A stretch of 64,000 nucleotides of DNA from JAAYVZ01 sp035384965 (GTDB taxonomy: Bacteria; Acidobacteriota; Thermoanaerobaculia; Thermoanaerobaculales; Thermoanaerobaculaceae), in contig DAOOJE010000012.1 in NCBI GenBank assembly GCA_035384965.1, forward strand, positions 1-64,000, read 5' to 3'. Shown here piece after piece: positions 7,733 through 15,523 of the stretch. Position numbers and translations under genes: made by a program. The notes beneath the pieces were generated by a model that searched no databases, had not been told where the DNA came from, and was given only the letters and a program-made list of their open reading frames with translations. Positions within the stretch are counted from its first letter, which is position 1. Each line of letters opens with the position of its first letter.

Positions 7733-9154
7733 TTAGTCGTGATCCTGCTCCTCGAAGACCTCGCCCTTGAGCACCTCGCCTCCATGGCCAGCGTCGCCGT
7801 CCTCACGCGCCCCCTTGGCGGCGGGCTCGGGCCGGGCCTCGCGCAGCATGGCGCCCACCGACCGGCGGCCGACCTTGAAGCGCTTGGTGATGATGTCGAG
7901 GTAGCCGTCCTGCTCGATGGCGGGCCGTCGGGCAATGAGCTCCATGACGGGCTTGAGCTGCGCGGCCAGATCGATCTTGAGCGTGTCCGCGGGGATGGAC
8001 TCGATCAGGTGCTCGAGGTAGCGCCGCGCCCCTGCGAGCATCTCTCGAAACGCCTCGGGCGGGTTGGCCTTGAGGAACTCGTTGACGTCGACCTTGTCCA
8101 CGCCCTCCGGCCGAGGCAGCTCGGCGATGCGCACGTCCCGCCCTTCGGCGTGGAGCGCCGATGCGGTCACCTCGGCCCCAACCGCGCCGGCCCCGCTCGT
8201 CTCGGTGTCGTTGCAGATGACCACGCGCTTGGCCCAGCGGGTGAGGCGCAGCAGCTTCGGGACGTCCTGCTTGCGAAAGCGCGTCGTGACCGGCGAGATG
8301 CAGGCGATGCCTGCCTGCGCGGCGCTGATGCAGTCGGTGACACCCTCGGTGATCAGCACCTCCTCGGCGCCGCGGGCCGAGTCCTCGTTGTAGAAGGTCT
8401 CGTTGCGGACGGTCTCGGAGACGTAGCCGTGGCGCTCCGAGTGGGTGAGCAGCTTCTTGTATTTCGAGCGCTCCCACCCCTCATCGCCGGTGAACTGCGT
8501 CGAGCGGGCGATGAAGTAGACGACCTGGCCGCCCTTCCAGTAGGGGAAGACCACCCGGTCGCGGAAGAAGTCCTCCACGCGTCCGCCATTCACCAGGACA
8601 AACAGCCCGGTCTTGAGCGCCAGGTTGGGCTCGACCTTCAGCTCGTCCGTGAAGTGCTCGAAGAGATGGCCGCAGGCCCAGCCGAGCTGCAGCTCGTCGA
8701 TGGTCTCGTCGGTGAAGCCGTAGTGCTGCCGGTACCACTCCTCGCGGATCTTCGTCGGCAGGACGCTGTGGTAGTAGCTCGCGGCTTGGGTGAGGAGGCG
8801 CTCGACATCCCGGCGTTCGACCAGCAGCTCGAGCTCGCGGCGGAACGCCTCGTCGTCCTGGTCGGGCCTGCGGATGCCGTTGCGCTCGGCCAGAGTGAGC
8901 AGCGCCTCCTTGAAGCCGACCTGGTCGCGCTGCTGGACGTAGGCGAACACATCGCCGCCGAGCCCGCCGCCGTTCGAGAAGTCGTACCAGGACTGGTTGT
9001 GCGGCCAGACCACGAAGGACGGGGTCTTTTCCGGGTGGAACGGCGAGAGCCCCTTGAGCGTGCGCTCCGCGGGCCGCAGCTCCAGGTCGGCACCGATCAC
9101 CGAGACGATGTCCGTCGCGCCACGTACCTCCTCGATGAAGTCACGGAAGACCAT
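7733..9154 (-). CDS. DnaG-like phage primase with degenerate zinc site
   Basis: 473 residues. The N-terminus aligns with DnaG: DIVSVIGADLELRPAERTLKG, then LSPFHPEKTPSFVV, then SWYDFSNGGGLGGDVFAYV. Bacterial DnaG has CPFH and CFGC zinc ligands at these points. Here the first Cys is Ser and the second pair is absent, leaving only the His, so zinc binding is probably lost. A TOPRIM core follows: EEVLITEGVTDCISAAQAGI with the catalytic Glu, then VVICNDTETSGAGAVGAE with an unusual acidic motif, and VDKVDVNEFL. The C-terminal 120 residues are helical. It precedes the P-loop ATPase with no gap. It probably makes primers for phage replication; template recognition must differ from host DnaG. Confidence 0.82.
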   Translation of the reverse strand: MVFRDFIEEVRGATDIVSVIGADLELRPAERTLKGLSPFHPEKTPSFVVWPHNQSWYDFSNGGGLGGDVFAYVQQRDQVGFKEALLTLAERNGIRRPDQDDEAFRRELELLVERRDVERLLTQAASYYHSVLPTKIREEWYRQHYGFTDETIDELQLGWACGHLFEHFTDELKVEPNLALKTGLFVLVNGGRVEDFFRDRVVFPYWKGGQVVYFIARSTQFTGDEGWERSKYKKLLTHSERHGYVSETVRNETFYNEDSARGAEEVLITEGVTDCISAAQAGIACISPVTTRFRKQDVPKLLRLTRWAKRVVICNDTETSGAGAVGAEVTASALHAEGRDVRIAELPRPEGVDKVDVNEFLKANPPEAFREMLAGARRYLEHLIESIPADTLKIDLAAQLKPVMELIARRPAIEQDGYLDIITKRFKVGRRSVGAMLREARPEPAAKGAREDGDAGHGGEVLKGEVFEEQDHD

Positions 9155-9158
9155 GCGG

Positions 9159-9431
9159 TCAGCCCTCCTCGACCGCGGCGCGGGCAGCGATCCGGTTCGT
9201 GCATGCAGCTCTCCTCAGACGGCGCAGGGCCCGCGCCTCGATCTGGCGCACCCGCTCCGCGCTCACCCGCAGTAGCCAGCCGACATCACCGAGCGAGAAG
9301 GAGATCCCCTCGAGGCCAAAGCGCAGGGACACCACTCGACGATCCGCGCTGGGAAGCTCGCCGATGGCCCGTTCCACGAGGCGGTGCTGCTCGCGCGCCT
9401 CGATCTCGGCTGTGAGGTCGGCCCGGCTCAC
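9159..9431 (-). CDS. Sigma-70 region 4-only protein
   Basis: 90 residues from a GTG at 9431 (GTGA overlap with the preceding gene). After a short helix, AIGELPSADRRVVSLRFGLEG and SLGDVGWLLRVSAERVRQIEARALRRLRR form the two halves of sigma region 4, including the recognition-helix pattern seen in this window's own RpoD (RERIRQIESKALRKLR). Regions 1-3 are absent. Isolated region 4 proteins can bind -35 elements or the RNA polymerase beta flap, so it may redirect host polymerase to phage promoters. It ends 4 bp before the primase start and belongs to the replication operon. A non-transcriptional HTH role cannot be excluded. Confidence 0.72.
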   Translation of the reverse strand: MSRADLTAEIEAREQHRLVERAIGELPSADRRVVSLRFGLEGISFSLGDVGWLLRVSAERVRQIEARALRRLRRAACTNRIAARAAVEEG

Positions 9432-9673
9432 TGCTCGTCCCCGTCTTCGGCAATGCGGAGAGCGGCGATGCGCTCCTGGAAACGCCGGAGCGATTCCACG
9501 TCGGGAAACTCCAGCTCGACGACGCCGCCCCCTTCTTCGATGCAGAGGGTCGGCATGTCGCCGTCCCATGGGGACAGCGTGACCTCGGGGTTCTGGAGCG
9601 ACGCCGTGGCCTTCATCAGGCCGAGTTCCAGCGCCGGGGTGAGTCGTGGTTTCATTTCCATCATTCCCTCCAT
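9428..9673 (-). CDS. Small unknown phage protein
   Basis: 81 residues, not recognised. Met-rich start (MEGMMEMKPRLTPALELGLMKA), a central beta-like part (VTLSPWDGDMPTLCIEEGGGVVELEFP) and a C-terminal amphipathic helix (DVESLRRFQERIAALRIAED). The start codon shares one base with the stop of the helicase remnant, and its stop overlaps the GTG of the region 4 protein, so it is translated within the same operon. Codon use and coupling support a real gene. Confidence 0.55.
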   Translation of the reverse strand: MEGMMEMKPRLTPALELGLMKATASLQNPEVTLSPWDGDMPTLCIEEGGGVVELEFPDVESLRRFQERIAALRIAEDGDEQ

Positions 9674-9924
9674 CAGGCGGCCAGGCGCTCGTAGATGCGG
9701 CGCCGTTCGCGGTACTGCCGCAGCAGGGCCGGCACGGCCGCGTCGACGATGTCGAAGAGCACGGCGCCCTTCTTGTCTGGGTGAGGCCGCATGAGGCGGC
9801 CGATGCGTTGTGCGGTGCGACTCTTGGTCCGACCCGGAAAGGCAAGGACGATCCGATCAAGGCGCGGCACGTCGAGCCCCTCGTCGGCCAGGGTCGAGGG
9901 CCTCGGCGGCCTCGCGCTCCGCAT
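9673..9924 (-). pseudogene. Truncated SF2 helicase, C-terminal remnant
   Basis: 83 residues that match only the end of a superfamily 2 helicase: STLADEGLDVPRLDRIVLAFPG is motif V and RTKSRTAQRIGRLMRPHPDKK is motif VI with its arginine fingers, followed by the usual helical tail. The Walker A and B motifs and all of RecA domain 1 are missing. Upstream on the same strand, a GTG at 9970 with a GAGG ribosome site opens a different frame (VKQRLQLEVIRQPHRDAERE), which runs out of frame into the motif V region. This looks like a deletion that fused the beginning of another gene to the helicase end near 9890-9925. Probably non-functional. Confidence 0.65.
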
Positions 9925-10222
9925 CGCGATGCGGTTGGCGGATGACCTCGAGCTGCAGGCGCTGCTTCACGTCGTTTCCTCGTTCGACCTGCTGCCAGCA
10001 CCACGCCGGCGGCTCGAGGGGGCCTATGAGCAGAAGGGGTGCCAGCTCGGCCGGAGGTCGAGAAAACGAAGGTGGGACGGGCGGTTACGGACGGCGCGCT
10101 CGCCTCGGAACGCGAGCGCCATCAACCGCACGCCGGGTGCTTCGATGGTCTCGGTCAGGAGGCGCAGAGAGAGCGCTCGCTGGCGCGGTCACCTCGTCGA
10201 TTGGCGCGGTGACCATGCCCGC

Positions 10223-10274
10223 TGGAGCGGTCGCGCGGTCAGGTGGAGCGCAGATGGCCCGCAGGATGGAGCGG
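10223..10274. repeat. 52-bp direct repeat, copy 1 (left of cassette)
   Basis: This 52-bp stretch recurs at 12870-12921 in the same orientation with two mismatches that I counted. It is built from short related units (TGGAGCGGT, TGGAGCGCA, TGGCCCGCA, TGGAGCGG), and further degenerate units continue on both sides (about 10190-10310, including TGGCGCGGTCACC and TGGCGCGGTGACC). The gap 9925-10346 otherwise holds no convincing gene beyond the out-of-frame opening at 9970. The two copies bracket three genes. Confidence 0.85.
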
Positions 10275-10346
10275 GGGTGGCCCGCAGGAAGTCACGCGGG
10301 GCCGCCGGCGACGATGCTGATGTTCGGGCTGGGCGCGCGGGCTGGA

Positions 10347-11207
10347 TCAGCCTTCGCGGGTCGAGAGGTGATCGAGGTCGAGCGGATCGCTCTCCACGTA
10401 GTCCTTGGCGGTGAGGTCCTCGAGCGTGACGACCAGGCCATCGACGGTCCTGAAGCGCCCCGACGCCGGAACCAGCTTCAGCCAATCCTTGAGGAGGTCT
10501 GCCCAGCTCTTCCCCTCGAAATCAGCTTCGTCGTCGTTCCGGATGAACCAGAAGAAGACGTCGACACCGGGGGCATCCCACGAAGGTGCGGCGCGCACAC
10601 GGATTTCACGAAGCGCTCGGAGGCCGCGCCCTTCGTCGCTGTTCTTGTCGTGCTTGTCGCCGAGGCGGCTCTGGAGCTTCTTTGTGAGCGCCGTGAAGTC
10701 GTCGGGGAAGGCGAATCGCACACGCTTGCGAGCCAGGGCCACCGCAAGACGACGTCGCGCCGGATCGTCAGTGCATCCCGGCGTGCGCTCCCAGCCAGCC
10801 ACGATCGACTTCTCGACGGTCATGATGCGGTCGAGATCGGCGGCGAGTCGTCGAGGAGCCACACCGGGGACGAATGCGAACTGGGGGCGGCGACCGCGCT
10901 CCACCTCCTTCAGCGCGTCCTCCTCGAGCTGGACCAGGGGGCACACCTCGACGTAGGGCCGCTCGGCACAAGACCGCACCACGTCGCAGGACTGGCTGGC
11001 GATCATCAGACCGAGAACCTCGGATTCGGCGAGGTCCGCTCCGGCAGCGTCGGGGTCGCCTACGATCTTCGCTGCCTCCTCGGTCAAGGGGAGGGCTGGA
11101 GCGAAGCGATGGACGAACCAATGCTCGCCCAGGACGCAATCGCCCTGACGCCAGACCCGAAGCGCCTCGTCAACACGTCGGATCTCTTCTTTGGGATCCT
11201 TGGCCAC
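10347..11207 (-). CDS. Unknown protein with SQSCD motif, cassette gene 3
   Basis: 286 residues from a GTG at 11207, 5 bp after the HTH gene. I cannot name a family. Visible parts: an opening rich in aromatic residues (QGDCVLGEHWFVHRFAPALP); a hydrophobic strand ending in a distinctive motif (VLGLMIASQSCDVVRSCAER, about residues 64-83) followed by PYVEVCPLVQLEE; a basic middle (RRRLAVALARKRVRFAFPDDF); and FFWFIRNDDEADFEG near the C-terminus. The Ser-Gln-Ser-Cys-Asp motif with a following beta strand recalls a group of uncharacterised proteins, usually written I/V-S-Q-T/S-C-D, met beside TIGR04255 genes; this is from memory and not verified. No signal peptide or membrane segment is seen. Neighbours suggest a joint function, possibly phage defence. 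Confidence 0.6.
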   Translation of the reverse strand: MAKDPKEEIRRVDEALRVWRQGDCVLGEHWFVHRFAPALPLTEEAAKIVGDPDAAGADLAESEVLGLMIASQSCDVVRSCAERPYVEVCPLVQLEEDALKEVERGRRPQFAFVPGVAPRRLAADLDRIMTVEKSIVAGWERTPGCTDDPARRRLAVALARKRVRFAFPDDFTALTKKLQSRLGDKHDKNSDEGRGLRALREIRVRAAPSWDAPGVDVFFWFIRNDDEADFEGKSWADLLKDWLKLVPASGRFRTVDGLVVTLEDLTAKDYVESDPLDLDHLSTREG

Positions 11208-11212
11208 GATGG

Positions 11213-11875
11213 CTACTTCTTGATCTTCACGGCACGTCCAGGACGAGCCCTGCCGACGTCAACATGCACCCGGTCCTGCAGCGCTCCGACCAACTCCTCG
11301 GGCGGCTGGGGCTTCCGCGCCTCCAGAGCCTCGGGAGAGAGCGGCGCGAGCTTGAGCTCGCGGCGGCCAGGACCGGTGCCCACCAACTCGATGAACGTCT
11401 CGTACTTGCCGCGAGCGAGGAGATCGAACGGCACCACGCCGTCGCGGTCCTCGAGCAGCATGGCGCGGTTCTTCGACGCGAAGCCGCGGTCCGCCTTGCG
11501 GACGACGGCGAGTACGCGGCGCAGGCGCTCCTCGTTCGGGGCGTTTACCGGCTTGCCGCTCGCCCAGAAGTGCAGGCTGCGCCGGGCGACGTTGAACAGC
11601 GTGGCGAGCTGCTCCCAGGTGAGCCCGCTCAGTCGGCGCAACTCCATGATGGCCGAGCTCGTGCTCTGCGCCTCCTCTTCCTCGTCGGGTTGCATCCTGC
11701 CCGCGCTCGTCTGGGGCAAGGGGACGAGCACGTGCTCCCAGTCCTCGGCGAGGAGGTGTCGAGCAGCCGTTCCCTCGATATAGAGCGGCCCGCGAAGCAG
11801 GAGGTGCGCCATCATGGGCGAGCTGATCATCGCGCCCGATGCCGAGGTGCTGCCGCCGTAGGTCTGCAAGCTCAT
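11213..11875 (-). CDS. HTH DNA-binding protein, cassette gene 2
   Basis: 220 residues. The N-terminal 65 are unusual (GAMISSPMMAHLLLRGPLYI), an acidic linker follows (PDEEEEAQSTSSA), and then an HTH of XRE-like character: SAIMELRRLSGLTWEQLATLF (about 73-93) and VARRSLHFWASGKPVNAPNEE with the pattern of a recognition helix and post-HTH loop. A C-terminal region of about 100 residues has mixed structure. The ATG at 11875 overlaps the TIGR04255-like stop as ATGA, so the two are translationally coupled. Probable role: autoregulator of the cassette or the DNA-sensing component. Neither is shown by sequence alone. Confidence 0.7.
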   Translation of the reverse strand: MSLQTYGGSTSASGAMISSPMMAHLLLRGPLYIEGTAARHLLAEDWEHVLVPLPQTSAGRMQPDEEEEAQSTSSAIMELRRLSGLTWEQLATLFNVARRSLHFWASGKPVNAPNEERLRRVLAVVRKADRGFASKNRAMLLEDRDGVVPFDLLARGKYETFIELVGTGPGRRELKLAPLSPEALEARKPQPPEELVGALQDRVHVDVGRARPGRAVKIKK

Positions 11876-12672
11876 GGCTTGCCTCCATAGCGGCGAAGGA
11901 AGTCATCGGTCACGGCCCAGCGAAACACCGTGTAGAGCCTCTCGGCGAATCGCCGAGCGGTGTTCACGATCTCCTCGGGAACGAACGGATGCTCCTCGTT
12001 GCAGAACATGTCGATGTCCAGCACCCAGCTCGGTTCGGCGATCGGCTCGATCGCGTTCGGATCGACGGTAGCACCGGCGGGTACCTTCCCCCAACGCGCG
12101 AGGAGTTGCTCCTTCGACTCCGGCAGGGCGAGGATCGTCTCGGTGAGCGAGTGGCGCGCGTTCTCCGAGAACGGCAGGGCCACGATGCCGAGGACCTCCT
12201 GGCGGACGAGCTTGCTGATGTCCGCGAGCGCATCGCCAGTCACGCGGTCGATGTATCGCACGCCCAGACGCTGCACGAGCGCGGGCTCGACATGCTCGGC
12301 GAAGGCGTCGAGCACGAAGCGCAGGCGCTTCAAGAAGTCGTCGCGGCTGGTGTAGGAGGTAGTCTCGATCGCGACGAACTCGGGGGTGACGGACACGCGC
12401 CACCCGCCGTCGACATCGCTGAACCGCCAGGCGATCTGCTTCGGACCTGGCGCCACGCCCTGAGGGCCCAACACGATGCCCTGCGTCTGCTCCGGCCTGA
12501 GGACCGGGTACGTCGAGCGGATCGCCTCCTGAAAGGGGGCGATGAACTCCCGCTTCTCCAGGGACAGCACGGGCGGGAAGCGGACTTGGCCGATGACCCT
12601 GACGAGCGGGGCATCGGGGAGCGGCACCTCCGCTGGAAGCGGCGCGGTCAGTGGGTTCTGGATTTCTGCCAA
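11872..12672 (-). CDS. TIGR04255-family protein, cassette gene 1
   Basis: 266 residues from a TTG at 12672, chosen because AAAGGAGG lies 4 nt upstream; an in-frame ATG at 12687 lacks a ribosome site. The opening NPLTAPLPAEVPLPDAPLVR then VIGQVRFPPVLS and FQEAIRSTYPVLRPEQ is the characteristic start of TIGR04255, described as sporadically distributed, of unknown function. Later features: WRFSDVDGGWRVSVTPEFVAI, YTSRDDFLKRLRFVLDAF, RLGVRYIDRVTG and a C-terminal FAERLYTVFRWAV, all typical of the family. Sporadic distribution and multi-gene association suggest a mobile or defensive role. It is first in the operon and probably carries the promoter in the region right of 12672. Confidence 0.8.
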   Translation of the reverse strand: MAEIQNPLTAPLPAEVPLPDAPLVRVIGQVRFPPVLSLEKREFIAPFQEAIRSTYPVLRPEQTQGIVLGPQGVAPGPKQIAWRFSDVDGGWRVSVTPEFVAIETTSYTSRDDFLKRLRFVLDAFAEHVEPALVQRLGVRYIDRVTGDALADISKLVRQEVLGIVALPFSENARHSLTETILALPESKEQLLARWGKVPAGATVDPNAIEPIAEPSWVLDIDMFCNEEHPFVPEEIVNTARRFAERLYTVFRWAVTDDFLRRYGGKP

Positions 12673-12869
12673 GGTGCCTCCTTTCATTTCAGGTGGTTGC
12701 GGCCCGAAGCGGGTTGCGGGAGGTCGGGCGGCAACCTCGATTCTGAATATAGCGCACCCGGTCCTGGTTGTGAAGAGGAATGTGAAATGGACCTTGTGAC
12801 GTCGCCTGGGACGGTCGCCGGGGCAGACGGAGCGGAGTCCGAGCCTGTTGGACCGGATCGCCCGCCACT

Positions 12870-12921
12870 TGGAGCGGTCGCGTGGTCAGGCGGAGCGCAG
12901 ATGGCCCGCAGGATGGAGCGG
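12870..12921. repeat. 52-bp direct repeat, copy 2 (right of cassette)
   Basis: Matches 10223-10274 at 50 of 52 positions, same orientation, differing only at the 14th and 22nd bases. It ends about 200 bp before the serine recombinase gene. The interval between copies (10275-12869) holds exactly the three-gene cassette and its upstream region. This suggests the cassette was inserted by, or can be lost through, recombination between the repeats. Confidence 0.85.
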
Positions 12922-13117
12922 TGAGAAGCTGATCACCGCGTCGTTCGCGGACTCGTCGCCTGGCGAACGAAGCACATCATCCCCGCACTGCTGCTGGGTT
13001 TCGCGCCGGTCGGAATGAGCTTGAGCTGGTCGCCAAGCCGAAGGTACGGGTGTTGCAGTGTGGCCCTGCACGGGGCCGAGTTGGACAGGCCCCGAGCACC
13101 ACGGATCGGAGGTCGCC

Positions 13118-15219
13118 ATGCCCAACGTCGTCACGTACTGCCGCGTCTCCTCGGACGAGCAGGCCCTGAAGGACCTGTCGATCCCGGCGCAGCGCAAAGC
13201 CCTGCACCGGTGGGTCGACGAGCGGGACGAGATCGAGCTCGCCGACGAGTTCGTCGACGAGGGCGAGTCCGCCTACGCACCAGCCGACAAGCGCCCGGGT
13301 TTCTGCCGTATGATCGCCTACTGCCGCAAGCACCCGGTCGACTTCATCCTCGTCCACAAGCTCGACCGCTTCTCGCGCAACCGCGAGGAGTCGATCCTCT
13401 TCAAGTCGCTGCTGCGCAAGCACGGCGTGATGGTGAAGTCGATCACCGAGAAGTACGACCCCGAGACGCCGCAGGGCTTCCTGTACGAGGGGATGATCGA
13501 GGTCATCAACCAGTTCTACTCGATGAACCTCGCCACCGAGACGATGAAGGGCATGCGCGAGAACGCCGAGCGCGGCTACCACAATGGCGGCCAGTCACCC
13601 TACGGCTACCGCAGCGAGCGGTTGGCCGACGCCTCGGGCCGCGAGCACACACGGCTTGTGCTCGGCCCTGACGAGGAGGTGGCACGGTGCGGGAGATCTT
13701 TCGCCTGGCGGTCGAGGAGAACCGGGGCGCGAAGACCATCTGCCGCATCCTGAACAAGCGCGGCGTGCCCGGTCCCCGCAGCCCGAACTGGAGCCAGTCG
13801 AGCGTCGGCAACGTCCTCAACAACCGGGTCTACGTGGACGACAGCATCTGGAACAAGCGCAACTCGAAGACCGGCAACGCCAAGAACGCCGACGACTGGA
13901 TCGTCAACGAGAACACCCACGAGCCGATCATCGACCGCGAGCTCTTCATGCGCCGCAAGGAGATGGCAGCCGGGCGCACCTTCAACCTGCGCAGCAGCCC
14001 ACACCGCGCGGTGAAGTACCTCCTGGCTCGCTTGATTCGCTGCGACCATTGCGGCGGGCTCTTCGTCGGCCGGCGGCAGAAGAAGCGCAGCCGCAAGGAC
14101 GGCGAGCCCTACGACCTCTACCGTTACCGCTGCAACACCTACGTGACCAAGGGCAAGGAGGTCTGCCCGTCGATCGGCCTGCACTGCGACTGGATCGAGG
14201 GCGAGGTCATCGACATCATCCGCCGCGAGATCTGCTCGCCCGAGCGGCTGGCCGCCCTGCAGGAGCTGGTGCACAAGAAGATCGAGGCGCGCCGCAGCCG
14301 CTACGGCAAGGACCCCCGGGAGCTGGAGCGCAAGATGGCCGACATCGACCGGCGCATCCAGAACTACTTCCGGGCCATCGGCGACGGGGTCGACGCCAAG
14401 ACTTGCAAGGAGCACATCGCCCGCCTCGAGGTGGACAAGACCGAGGTCGAGGAGGAGGCCGAGCTGCTGCGCCAGGACGACTACTACCGCCGGGCCCTCG
14501 AGCTGAACCTCGGCGAGCTCACGCGCTTCGCCGCCGCCTTCAAGGACGACCTCCGCGACCTGCCCCTGGCCGTCCAGCGCCGGGTCATCCTGCACTTCAT
14601 CGAGGAGATCCGGGTCGTCGATCACGAGGTAGTGCGCGTCACGGTGAAGGTCCCGTTTGACGAGAACGGCGTCCGACACCTCACCGACGAGCTGGAGGCG
14701 CCCCCGGACGGCGGCGGAAGCTCCGCGTTGTCCGCGGCTTCCATGGCCGGATTGCTTTTAGGTCCAGCACGGGGCATCTTGGACCAAGAAGATTCGACAG
14801 GTCAGGCTCTGCTGGGACCAGCCCGGGGAGCCAGCACCTCCGCCTCCACCGCCCGCGCTCGCACCTCTGCCGGCATCCCTCGGGACGACGCGCGTCAGCC
14901 GCCGAGCGGCAGCAGCGTCCAGCGCCGGTACGCCGCGGCGCCGGGGTCCCAGGCCCGGACCACCAGCCGCCGGCCTTCGAACGGCCACGGGTGGAGACGG
15001 CAGGCGGTCGGCTCGAGCCAGCGCAGGCGTATCCCGCCTTCGAACCCGACCTCGTCAGCGCCGCCGCCCTCGCCGAGCAGGGCCGACGCCAGCGCCACGC
15101 CCTGCCTCAGCAGGCGCAGGTTGGCCTCGTGCGCCTGTGGGGTCACGAGCCCGGACCAGTGCGGGCCGGTACCGAGGGGAGGCCAGCCCCCGACGGCAGC
15201 GACGAGCTCGGCCGCGTAG
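13118..15219 (+). pseudogene. Large serine recombinase, split by a frameshift
   Basis: Two plus-strand frames together give a typical large serine integrase. Frame one (ATG 13118, GGAGG upstream) has the resolvase domain: VVTYCRVSSDEQ with the catalytic Ser, HKLDRFSRN, and GMIEVINQFYS. It loses homology near 13680. Homology continues in another frame from about 13684 (VREIFRLAVEENRGAKTI) with the recombinase domain (GVPGPRSPNWSQSSV), a zinc ribbon (CDHCGG) and a coiled coil to about 14715. One missing base in GTGGCACGGTGCGG explains the break. The second frame then runs on as low-complexity sequence to 15219, antisense to a likely chromosomal gene, so the true end is probably near 14,720-14,890. 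Either a dead integrase or a sequencing error. Confidence 0.85.
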
Positions 15220-15413
15220 GGAGAAAGGAGGGCGATGCGGGCCAGACCGGCCTCGGCCGCCGCAACGTCCACGCTCGACAGCGCGAGGGCCGCCGCAAGG
15301 ACGTCGGCGCGGCCGGCCGGCCGGGGCGTGCTTCGGTTGCCCCAGTGCGCCACGAGCTGGAAGAGAAGGAACGACAGACCGGGCGGGAACGAGGGCGGCG
15401 CGGATCGACTCAC
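14895..15413 (-). CDS. Hypothetical protein at the right border of the phage region
   Basis: 172 residues from a GTG at 15413 (an ATG at 15494 gives a less plausible longer form). Not recognised. The composition is natural rather than shadow-like: a helical start (LSFLLFQLVAHWGN), an Ala-rich middle (ADVLAAALALSSVDVAAAEA), and a beta-rich end (IRLRWLEPTACRLHPWPFEG, LVVRAWDPGAAAYRRWTLLP). It overlaps only the low-complexity tail of the serine recombinase frame, which is why I read it as the first chromosomal gene after the element. It lies divergently from the HAD gene, with a shared promoter zone of about 110 bp. Confidence 0.5.
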   Translation of the reverse strand: MSRSAPPSFPPGLSFLLFQLVAHWGNRSTPRPAGRADVLAAALALSSVDVAAAEAGLARIALLSPYAAELVAAVGGWPPLGTGPHWSGLVTPQAHEANLRLLRQGVALASALLGEGGGADEVGFEGGIRLRWLEPTACRLHPWPFEGRRLVVRAWDPGAAAYRRWTLLPLGG

Positions 15414-15489
15414 CGGGCCAGTGTAGCCGAGGGGGCGAAGCGCCCGGCCGTCGCCTGGGCCGGGCGAGGCGTCCGCCGGCGGCCGCGGG

Positions 15490-15495
15490 TACAAT
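15490..15495 (+). promoter_or_regulatory. -10 box TACAAT ahead of the HAD gene
   Basis: GGGTACAATGCCG lies 29 bp before the ATG at 15524. The same GGTACAA core precedes other genes here (17689 and 35296), which supports it as a housekeeping -10 element. No clear -35 is visible. Confidence 0.45.
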
Positions 15496-15523
15496 GCCGC
15501 CGGCCGCGCGCCGGCCTCTGACC

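Noticed and set aside
10223..12921. 52-bp repeats as attL/attR of the serine recombinase
   Set aside because: Serine integrase hybrid sites share only a tiny core, not 52 bp. The repeats more likely reflect cassette insertion or homologous exchange.
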